Source of the DNA: Neomesorhizobium sp963726065
GTDB lineage: Bacteria; Pseudomonadota; Alphaproteobacteria; Rhizobiales; Rhizobiaceae
Direction of reading: 5' to 3'
Assembly: GCA_963726065.1 (NCBI GenBank)
Contig: CAVSAU010000016.1
Span: 186,001 to 250,000, forward strand
DNA: 64,000 bases
The first letter of the stretch is position 1; each line of letters opens with the position of its first letter. The position numbers were made by a program, and so were the translations under genes. A model generated the notes under the pieces. The model worked only from the letters and a program-made list of their open reading frames with translations, ran no database searches and was not told where the DNA came from. Positions 57,591 to 64,000 of this stretch are shown piece after piece.

Positions 57591-58115
57591 ATGACAAACT
57601 CCACCCCCTCTCCGTCTCGGGCTGAAGCCCTCGACACCTCTCCCCCACGACGTGGGGGAGAGGATATGCCGGCTGCAAGCTCGACGCCCATCCTCTCCCC
57701 TCACGAAGTGGGGGAGAGGTGTCACGGCGAAGCGGTGACGGAGAGGGGGAAACCACCCAAATCTAGAAGTCGTCGCAAACCCAAAACCACAGAGCGAGCC
57801 CACTCTGTGAGATGGACCGAAAATGAAACGGAAGGGTTGCTTTGGCTTGAACTGAAAGGACGTAAACTCGGCGGTTATCACTTCACCCACCAGCTTCCCA
57901 TTGGCCCCTACTTCGCCGATTTCGCCTGCCGTTCCAGGAAGCTCGTAGTCGAAGTCGACGGCAGCCAGCACGCCGACAGCGCCTGCGATCGACGCCGAAG
58001 TCATGCGCTTGGCAGGCTATCCGAAGACATCACCGCGGCGGACCTTCGATTTGTCTTCAGCCGACCGGCTGGCCCGCCGCCAATCGCCGAACAGACACCA
58101 TCGGCCAACCTTTGA
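57591..58115 (+). pseudogene. DUF559 fragment in a repeat-derived context
   Basis: The middle codes for the conserved DUF559 core (WLELKGRKLGGYHFTHQLPI, GPYFADFACRSRKLVVEVDG, SQHADSACDRRR), a Vsr/endonuclease-like fold common in rhizobia. The N-terminal 60 residues are read through palindromic repeat DNA (ILSPHEVGERCHGEAVTERG), and the C-terminal catalytic segment after DRRR is missing or out of frame. I read it as a truncated gene carried in or beside an intergenic element. It lies between the MttB-like and FAD/GcvT genes. Confidence 0.5.
57604..57749. repeat. Large CCCCCTCTCCGTC palindromic element
   Basis: Outer arms CCCCCTCTCCGTC (57604-57616) and GACGGAGAGGGGG (57737-57749) are perfect complements. 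Inside are two more hairpin units built on ctctcccccacg/gtgggggagag and ctctcccctcac/gtgggggagag. This is a composite rhizobial intergenic repeat. Confidence 0.75.
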
Positions 58116-58145
58116 ATCAACTTCTGATAAACGAGAAATAACCAT

Positions 58146-60722
58146 ATGAAATCCCACGTTAAAGCGGTTGTCATCGGTGGCGGCGTCGTCGGCTGTTCGG
58201 TGCTGTTCCACCTCGCCCGCGCCGGCTGGACCGACGTCATGCTGATCGAGCGCTCGGAGCTCACCTCCGGCTCGTCCTGGCATGCCGCCGGCGGCTTCCA
58301 CACGCTCAACGGCGACCCCAACGTTGCCAAGTTGCAGGCCTATACCGTGCAGCTCTACAAGGAGATCGAGGAGCTTTCCGGCCAGTCCTGCGGCCTGCAC
58401 CTCACCGGCGGCGTGATGATGGCCGACACGCCGGAGCGCATGGACTTCCTGCGCCTCAGCCACGCCAAGGGCCGCTATCTCGGCATGGAAACCGAGCTGA
58501 TCACCCCGTCCGAGGCAAAGGCGATGTTCCCGCTGATGGACGAGAAGAACTTCGTCGGCGCCATGTGGGACCCGGTCGAAGGCCATCTCGACCCGTCCGG
58601 CACCACCCATGCCTACGCCAAGGCGGCGAAGAACCTCGGCGCCGAGATCGTGCTGCGCAACCGCGTCGTCGAGCTGACGCAGGACCCGGACGGCACCTGG
58701 AACGTCGTCACCGAGCAAGGCACGGTGAAGGCCGAGCATGTCGTCAACTGCGGCGGCCTGTGGGCGCGCGAGGTCGGCCGCATGGTCGGCGTCGAGCTAC
58801 CACTGCTCGCCATGGAGCACATGTACCTGCTCACTGAGCCGATGCCGGAGGTCGAGGCCTTCAACAAGGAAACCGGCCGCGAGATGATCGGCGTCATCGA
58901 CTTCAAGGGCGAGATCTACACCCGCCAGGAGCGCAACGGCATCCTGCTCGGCACCTATGAGAAGGCCGCCAAGCCGTGGTCGCCGGTCCACACGCCGTGG
59001 AACTTCGGCCACGAGTTGCTGCAGCCCGACATCGACCGGATCGCGCCGTCGCTGGAAGTCGGCTTCCGCCACTTCCCCGGCATCGAGAAGGCCGGCATCA
59101 AGCAGATCATCAACGGCCCCTTCACCTTCGCGCCGGACGGCAACCCGCTGGTCGGCCCGGTGCAGGGTCTCACCAATTTCTGGTGCGCTTGCGCGGTCAT
59201 GGCCGGCTTTTCGCAAGGCGGCGGCGTTGGCCTCGCGCTGTCTAACTGGATGGTCAATGGCGATCCCGGTTTCGACGTCTGGGGCATGGACGTTGCCCGC
59301 TTCGGCGAGTGGGCCTCGCTGCGCTACACCAACGCCAAGGTGCGCGAAAACTATTCCAGGCGTTTCTCCATCCGCTTCCCCAACGAGGAATTGCCGGCGG
59401 CAAGGCCGGCGCAGACCACGCCGCTCTACGACACGATGGTCGCCAACAACGCCGTCATGGGCAACTCATGGGGCCTGGAGACGCCCTTGTGGTTTGCGCC
59501 CAAGGGCACAGAGCCCAGGGACATCGTCTCCTTCCACCGTTCAAACGATTTCGAGCATATCGGCAACGAAGTGCGGGCGACGCGCGAACGCGTCGGCGTC
59601 ACCGAGATCGCCAACTTCGCCAAATATGAAGTGTCTGGTCCAGGCGCGGAAGATTTCCTCAACCGCCTGATGACCAACCGCATGCCGAAAAAGGGCCGGC
59701 TGGTGCTCACCCCGATGCTCAATGAGTTCGGAAAGCTGATCGGCGATTTCACGATCGCCAAGGCCGCCGACGAGAAGTTCATGATCTGGGGCTCTTCCGC
59801 GGCACAGAAATACCACATGCGCTGGTTCGAAAAGCAGCTGCCGAAGGATGGTTCCGTCAGCCTCCACCGTTTCGACCAGACGCTGGTCGGCCTGTCGATC
59901 GCCGGCCCGAAAGCGCAGGCGCTGCTTGCCAAGCTGGTCGATGAGGACGTTTCGACCAAAGCCTTCCGCTTCATGGATTTCCGCGAAATGGCGGTCGGCG
60001 GCGCGCCCTGCATGGTCAACCGCATCACCTACACCGGCGATCTCGGCTACGAGATCTGGATGGCGCCGGCCTACCAGCGCCTGGTCTACGCGGCGATCAA
60101 ACAAGCCGGCGAGGAATTCGGCATCGTCGATTTCGGCATGCGCGCACTGCTGTCGATGCGGCTGGAGAAGAACTTCCCGACCTGGTTCCGCGAACTGAGG
60201 CCCATCTATGGTGTCTTCGAAGGCTCGATGGACCAATTCATCAAGATGGAGAAAAACGACTTCATCGGCCGCGACGCCGCAGCCAGGGAGCTGGAGGCCG
60301 GGCCGAAACTGCGTCGCGTCTCCTTCCTGGTCGATACCAGGGATGCCGACGTGATGGGCGATGAGCCGATCTGGGCGAAAGTGTCGACCGACTACGGCAC
60401 GGTGGAAAAGCCGCACGGTTACGGTGCGCCGCGCTTCGACGAGAGCGGCAAGGAAGTGAGCGGCTCGAAGGCCGCCAACGGCAGCAATTCCTCCGGCATC
60501 CGCGGCATCGTCGACGGCGACTGGCGCGTCGTCGGCTGGGTCACGTCGGGCGGCTATGCGCACTATGTCGAGAAGTCGATGGCGCAGGGCTACGTGCCGG
60601 CAGCGCTTGCCGACAACGAGGCCGAGGGCCTGTTCGAGATCGAAATCCTCGGCCGCCGCCGCCCCGCCCGCATCAATGTCGCCCCGCCCTTCGATCGGGC
60701 CGGCGAAAAGATGCGGGGGTAA
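58146..60722 (+). CDS. FAD-dependent demethylating dehydrogenase with GcvT domain (DMGDH/sarcosine type)
   Basis: An 858-residue two-domain protein. Residues 1-430 form a DAO-type FAD domain (VVIGGGVVGCSVLFHLARAG; SSWHAAGGFHTL, whose His matches the site of covalent FAD in dimethylglycine dehydrogenase). Residues about 470-850 are a GcvT tetrahydrofolate-binding domain (TEIANFAKYEVSGPGAEDFL, GDLGYEIWMAPAYQRLVYAA, GMRALLSMRLEKNFPTWFRE). Such enzymes remove an N-methyl group and pass it as methylene to tetrahydrofolate. After an MttB-like enzyme it would continue betaine demethylation. The frame is intact. Confidence 0.87.
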   Translation: MKSHVKAVVIGGGVVGCSVLFHLARAGWTDVMLIERSELTSGSSWHAAGGFHTLNGDPNVAKLQAYTVQLYKEIEELSGQSCGLHLTGGVMMADTPERMDFLRLSHAKGRYLGMETELITPSEAKAMFPLMDEKNFVGAMWDPVEGHLDPSGTTHAYAKAAKNLGAEIVLRNRVVELTQDPDGTWNVVTEQGTVKAEHVVNCGGLWAREVGRMVGVELPLLAMEHMYLLTEPMPEVEAFNKETGREMIGVIDFKGEIYTRQERNGILLGTYEKAAKPWSPVHTPWNFGHELLQPDIDRIAPSLEVGFRHFPGIEKAGIKQIINGPFTFAPDGNPLVGPVQGLTNFWCACAVMAGFSQGGGVGLALSNWMVNGDPGFDVWGMDVARFGEWASLRYTNAKVRENYSRRFSIRFPNEELPAARPAQTTPLYDTMVANNAVMGNSWGLETPLWFAPKGTEPRDIVSFHRSNDFEHIGNEVRATRERVGVTEIANFAKYEVSGPGAEDFLNRLMTNRMPKKGRLVLTPMLNEFGKLIGDFTIAKAADEKFMIWGSSAAQKYHMRWFEKQLPKDGSVSLHRFDQTLVGLSIAGPKAQALLAKLVDEDVSTKAFRFMDFREMAVGGAPCMVNRITYTGDLGYEIWMAPAYQRLVYAAIKQAGEEFGIVDFGMRALLSMRLEKNFPTWFRELRPIYGVFEGSMDQFIKMEKNDFIGRDAAARELEAGPKLRRVSFLVDTRDADVMGDEPIWAKVSTDYGTVEKPHGYGAPRFDESGKEVSGSKAANGSNSSGIRGIVDGDWRVVGWVTSGGYAHYVEKSMAQGYVPAALADNEAEGLFEIEILGRRRPARINVAPPFDRAGEKMRG

Positions 60723-60781
60723 TGCATTCGTCAAATGACAACCCTGTGACGCTGATGCTCTACGTTGCCCTCCACTTTCCC

Positions 60782-60909
60782 GCCGGAGATCTCCCCCGCG
60801 AGGGGGGAGATTGGCCTTCATTTCTGACGGCGCTCGTTCTGCGACGTTGGAGATTCGCGAAAACCAAAGTCGACAGCCAATCTCCCCCCTTGTGGGGGAG
60901 ATCTCCGGC
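60782..60909. repeat. 34-base inverted repeat pair
   Basis: Arm 1 (60782-60815) and arm 2 (60876-60909) are complementary at 32 of 34 positions. Each arm itself holds a CTCCCCC/GGGGGAG hairpin, and a ggcaggacagagggg tail follows arm 2, as at 44206. It fills the space between the FAD/GcvT gene and the DddP gene. Confidence 0.75.
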
Positions 60910-60960
60910 AGGACAGAGGGGGGCGCGAAGGAACGCCGCCCTCCCCTCGCTGAGCCTCCC

Positions 60961-62316
60961 ATGGAAAGCGTCTCCAAAGGCAATTTCGGTCGCCATCGCA
61001 AGATCATGCCGTTCGAGCCTGGCTCGGTCGAGCAGTTGCGCGAGGGCGCCCGCGACAAGGCTGCCTCCCTCAGCCAGCACGTTCTGGGCTACGGGCAAAA
61101 CGCCGAGGCCGAATGGGCCGCCGCCGGCATCCCCGCCCCTGACCTGCCGGCGATGCGGAAATACCGTCTCCAGCGCATCCGCGCCGAACTGAAGCGCCGC
61201 GATTATGCCGGCGCGCTGCTCTACGACCCGGTCAACATCCGTTACGCCACCAATTCCACCAATATGCAGCTTTGGGTCGCCCACAATCCGACCCGCCACT
61301 GCTTCGTCGCAGCGGAAGGCCCGGTGGTGCTGTTCGATTATTTCTCCTGCGAGCACCTGTCGGACCATTCCGGCGTCGTCGACGAAGTGCGGCCGGCCGT
61401 CTCGTGGATGTATCTCTACGGCGGCGAACTGACGGAACAGCGCGTCACGCGCTGGGCGGCCGGCATTGCCGATCTCGTGCGCGAGCACGGCGGCGGCAAC
61501 CGCCGCATCGCCGTCGACCACCTCAACCCGGAAGGCGTCGAGGAACTCGCCCGGCTGGGCATCGCCATCGGCAATGGCGAGGCGGTGATGGAAAACGCAA
61601 GGCTGATCAAGTCGCCCGACGAAATCCTAGCCATGCGCCGCTCCATCGTGGCCTGCGAGGCCGCCATGGGCGAAATGGAAGCCGCGCTGAAGCCCGGCAT
61701 TTCCGAAAACGAGCTGTGGGCCGAACTGCACCGCGGCAACATCGCGCGCGGCGGCGAGTGGATCGAGACGCGGCTGCTGTCGTCAGGTCCGCGCACCAAT
61801 CCCTGGTTCCAGGAGTGTTCCGCGCGAAAAATCGAGGCCGGCGACCTCGTCGCCTTCGACACCGACCTCATCGGCCCCTACGGCTTCTGCGCCGACCTGT
61901 CGCGCACCTGGCTCTGCGGCGACGGCAAGCCGGCCAAAGAGCAGCGCGACCTCTACCGTATCGCCGCCGACCAGATCGCCCACAACACCGAGCTGATGCA
62001 GCCCGGCATCGGCTTCCGCGAACTGGCAGAGCGCTCGAAGAACCCGCCGGCGGATTGTTTCCCTGCCCGCTACGGCGTGCTCTATCACGGGGTCGGGCTG
62101 GCCGACGAATACCCGACGCTGCCGCACGCCGCCGACTGGACCGCCGACACGCCGGATGGCGTGCTCGAACCCGGCATGGTGCTCTGCGTAGAGAGCTACA
62201 TCGGCCGGCTCGGCGGCCACGAAGGCGTGAAGATCGAGGAGCAGGTGCTGATAACCGATACCGGTAACCGGCAGCTTTCGACCTATCCGCTGGATACGCG
62301 GCTGCTGGCCGGCTGA
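60961..62316 (+). CDS. dddP: DddP-type DMSP lyase (M24 metallopeptidase fold)
   Basis: Predicted to cleave DMSP to dimethyl sulfide and acrylate. The 451-residue protein has DddP-specific stretches NIRYATNSTNMQLWVAHNPT and GGEWIETRLLSSGPRTNPWF. The two-metal site is complete: D300 and D302 (AFDTDLIG), H376 (YHGVGLADE), E411 (MVLCVES) and E426 (VKIEEQ); the likely general base is D382. As I recall them, the residues of Ruegeria lacuscaerulensis DddP are D295, D297, H371, D377, E406 and E421, so all six match at a constant offset of five. A creatinase or prolidase is less likely. The upstream frame to 60811 runs through the repeat and is rejected. Confidence 0.8.
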   Translation: MESVSKGNFGRHRKIMPFEPGSVEQLREGARDKAASLSQHVLGYGQNAEAEWAAAGIPAPDLPAMRKYRLQRIRAELKRRDYAGALLYDPVNIRYATNSTNMQLWVAHNPTRHCFVAAEGPVVLFDYFSCEHLSDHSGVVDEVRPAVSWMYLYGGELTEQRVTRWAAGIADLVREHGGGNRRIAVDHLNPEGVEELARLGIAIGNGEAVMENARLIKSPDEILAMRRSIVACEAAMGEMEAALKPGISENELWAELHRGNIARGGEWIETRLLSSGPRTNPWFQECSARKIEAGDLVAFDTDLIGPYGFCADLSRTWLCGDGKPAKEQRDLYRIAADQIAHNTELMQPGIGFRELAERSKNPPADCFPARYGVLYHGVGLADEYPTLPHAADWTADTPDGVLEPGMVLCVESYIGRLGGHEGVKIEEQVLITDTGNRQLSTYPLDTRLLAG

Positions 62317-62457
62317 GCTTACTCCGACCTTTTCGCCGTCTGGCATATCGGTTTAATGTAGAAACGGCGCTTTGGCCGGTAGCCTCCGCGCCGATGATGC
62401 GGATAGTGGACGCGCGTTACGGCGCCCCTACCTCCCTCTCCCGGATCGAGCTATACA

Positions 62458-63480
62458 ATGTCACAGATTTCCCGCATCGGTTTTTCCGCCCTGGCGCTTG
62501 CCGCCGGCCTCATCGCGCCCGCCTTCGCGCAAGAAACCTTGGCCCCGAAGGTGCTGGTCATCACCATGTTCGGCGGCGAGGCGAAGCCCTGGCTCGAAGG
62601 CCGCAAGCTCGACACCAAGGTGGAGATAACCGGCCTGCCCAAGGAATATCCCGAGGTCGCCTGCGATGACGCCGGGCTTTGTGTGATGACGACGGCGATG
62701 GGCTATGCCAACGCGGCAAGCTCCGTCTCGGCAGTTCTATACAGCGGCCTTTTCGACCTCGAGAAGAGCTACGTCCTGATTGCCGGCATTGCCGGCGTCG
62801 ACCCGGCCGACGGTACGCTGGGCTCAGCGCATTGGGCGCGTTTCGCGGTCGATGGGGGGCTGCGCCATGAGATCGACCCGCGCCAGATTCCTTCAGACTG
62901 GCCGGATGGCGTCGTTGCGCTGGGCGCCAAGCGGCCGGGCGAAAAGGCCGGCTGGGGCTCAGCAACGGAAGTCTACAAGCTGAACGAAAAGCTTGCGAAC
63001 AAGGCATTGGCGCTGACCTCCGGCGTTGAACTCGCCGACAGCGACGAGGCGAAGGCCTATCGCGCCGCCTACAAGGTTGCGCCCGGCAACGCCGCTCCGG
63101 CCGTCAGCATCTGCGATACCCTGTCGACCGACACATACTGGCACGGCTCGATGACCGCCAAGAGCATGGGCGAGTGGGTGTCGCTGCTGACCGACAGCGC
63201 CGGCAACTACTGCACAACCCAGATGGAGGACAACGCCACCTTGACGTCGCTGCAGCGCGGCGCCGAGGCCGGGCTGCTCCAGTTCGACCGCATCGCACTT
63301 TTGCGCACCGCCTCGAACTTCGACCGCGAGCCCAACGGCATGACCGCCGCCGAGTCGCTCAGCGCCAAATCAGGCGGTTTCGGGCCGGCCACCACCAATG
63401 CCTATCGGGTCGGCTCGAAATTCGCCGATGCAGTGATCGAAGGCTGGGCGGAATGGGAAAAGGGCGTGCCGGCTCAGTAG
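62458..63480 (+). CDS. Purine nucleoside permease-family periplasmic protein
   Basis: A 340-residue exported protein of the NUP (purine nucleoside permease) family, first described in Candida and frequent in proteobacteria, where it resembles a nucleoside phosphorylase fold. The signal peptide is IGFSALALAAGLIAPAFAQ. Hallmarks: KVLVITMFGGEAKPWLEG, VLIAGIAGVDPADGTLGSAH, SICDTLSTDTYWHGSMTAKS, YCTTQMEDNATLTSLQRGAE. The frame is intact. The ATG at 62458 begins the signal peptide; GGATCGAG lies about ten bases upstream. No nucleoside catabolic gene is adjacent. Confidence 0.83.
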   Translation: MSQISRIGFSALALAAGLIAPAFAQETLAPKVLVITMFGGEAKPWLEGRKLDTKVEITGLPKEYPEVACDDAGLCVMTTAMGYANAASSVSAVLYSGLFDLEKSYVLIAGIAGVDPADGTLGSAHWARFAVDGGLRHEIDPRQIPSDWPDGVVALGAKRPGEKAGWGSATEVYKLNEKLANKALALTSGVELADSDEAKAYRAAYKVAPGNAAPAVSICDTLSTDTYWHGSMTAKSMGEWVSLLTDSAGNYCTTQMEDNATLTSLQRGAEAGLLQFDRIALLRTASNFDREPNGMTAAESLSAKSGGFGPATTNAYRVGSKFADAVIEGWAEWEKGVPAQ

Positions 63481-63540
63481 CTTGGAAACATCAGCTCAAT
63501 AGCCCCGGAGCGCCCCGCGCTTCAGGACCGGGCGCCCACC

Positions 63541-64000
63541 TTAACCGGCCAGAGCCTCGGCCTCGGATATGCTGGCAACTGCGGCGCGCAATTTCGCCAC
63601 CAGAGCGTCCGGCGTCCTGCGCGCCGTGATGTAGGGGAGGCCCTTGCGGCGGGCGGTCCAGCCAACGACATCGACCATGGCCGCCGCCGGCTCGCAACGC
63701 TGCGCCAGCGCAAAGCTGCGGCAGTCGATTGCAGCGATGTCCGCCTTGCCCTCGGCCACCGCCACGATCGACTGCCGATGGCCACCGCTCTCGATTTTTT
63801 CGGAGAAGATATCGAGGCTGTCGCCGGCGGCCTCAAGGTCGCGCGTCAGCGCAATGATGCCCGACATGGAATCGAGGCTGTTGTAGGCCAGGCGCTTGCC
63901 GCGCAGAAGATCGAGCGGGATCGCGGCCTTGCCGTTCGCAGGCGCTGCTACATCCCCTGCTGGTGGGCTTTTCCTGCGCCGCATCACCAGCGCACTGGAA
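63541..64000 (-). CDS. PhnD-like phosphate/phosphonate binding protein, partial
   Basis: C-terminal part of an ABC-type phosphate/phosphite/phosphonate binding protein of the PhnD type; the 5-prime end is cut by the window edge. The frame stays open to the last base, and SSALVMRRRKSPPAG looks like the YRS-type strand of the family rather than a start, so the GTG at 63987 is not taken as one. Conserved parts: LLRGKRLAYNSLDSMSGIIA, ESGGHRQSIVAVAEGKADIA, AAIDCRSFALAQR. It converges on the purine nucleoside permease-family gene. Confidence 0.72.
   Translation of the reverse strand, partial: SSALVMRRRKSPPAGDVAAPANGKAAIPLDLLRGKRLAYNSLDSMSGIIALTRDLEAAGDSLDIFSEKIESGGHRQSIVAVAEGKADIAAIDCRSFALAQRCEPAAAMVDVVGWTARRKGLPYITARRTPDALVAKLRAAVASISEAEALAG

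Noticed and set aside
59541..61058. Minus-strand open frame of 505 codons
   Set aside because: It covers the C-terminal half of the FAD/GcvT gene and the repeat; no motif supports it.
1..64000. Genomic island, prophage or CRISPR locus
   Set aside because: No integrase, transposase, phage structural gene, spacer array or tRNA attachment site is visible, and gene content is typical of a chromosome.

Overview
The window looks like chromosomal DNA of a Mesorhizobium-like alphaproteobacterium (Rhizobiales, Phyllobacteriaceae). The pointers are RirA with its three cluster cysteines, an exact iron-responsive-operator motif, the AcpXL very-long-chain lipid A cluster, an Lrp-type PutR next to putA, high GC, and several families of short palindromic intergenic repeats of the rhizobial kind. 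No phage, insertion sequence, integrase, CRISPR array or tRNA was seen. 

Layout. 0-2.3 kb: rirA, a class III nucleotide cyclase and an SRPBCC protein. 2.3-10.1 kb: a complete haem-uptake locus, hmuPSTUV on the minus strand and, divergently, the TonB receptor hmuR, two small unknown genes and the haem-degrading monooxygenase hmuQ. 10.1-24.3 kb: a dead DUF2442 gene, putA with its divergent regulator, a decayed DUF1254 gene beside an intact outer-membrane protein, a dihaem peroxidase with a FixH/YtkA-like partner, kdgK, galM, a succinate-semialdehyde dehydrogenase, an AEC carrier and a histidine phosphatase. 24.4-29.4 kb: acpXL-fabF2XL-fabF1XL-adhXL-lpxXL, which makes and attaches the 27-hydroxy-octacosanoyl chain of rhizobial lipid A. 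29.4-34.1 kb: a three-subunit molybdoenzyme of the SoeABC sulfite dehydrogenase type. 34.2-42.3 kb: an L,D-transpeptidase, an M20 peptidase, an isochorismatase-like hydrolase, a peptide ABC transporter with a fused double ATPase, and a TerB-like protein. 42.5-52.6 kb: TSUP permease, AraC regulator, VOC and cupin proteins, cobQ with a DMSP-lyase-type cupin upstream, the valine-catabolism pair acd-mmsB, a phasin-like protein, an AhpD-like protein and a class III aminotransferase. 52.9-64 kb: a small secreted protein, two MFS paralogues, then MttB-like methyltransferase, FAD/GcvT demethylating dehydrogenase and a DddP-type DMSP lyase, followed by a purine nucleoside permease-family protein and a PhnD-like binding protein cut by the window edge. 

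Two themes stand out. First, onium and organosulfur metabolism: an MttB-like protein, an FAD/GcvT enzyme and DddP lie side by side. A second DMSP-lyase family (cupin), a SoeABC-type sulfite dehydrogenase and a TSUP carrier occur elsewhere in the window. Second, the lipid A cluster contains a ketosynthase without its catalytic Cys and first His next to an intact one, like a ketosynthase/chain-length-factor pair. 

A caution for every coordinate between about 22 and 52 kb. Many conserved genes there are broken by single extra bases, very often a G after a C, at up to one per 100-150 bases between 24.8 and 42 kb. Frames resume in register, so I treat these as probable assembly errors in GC-rich sequence, give each gene its full reconstructed span, and reserve the type pseudogene for genes with other signs of decay.
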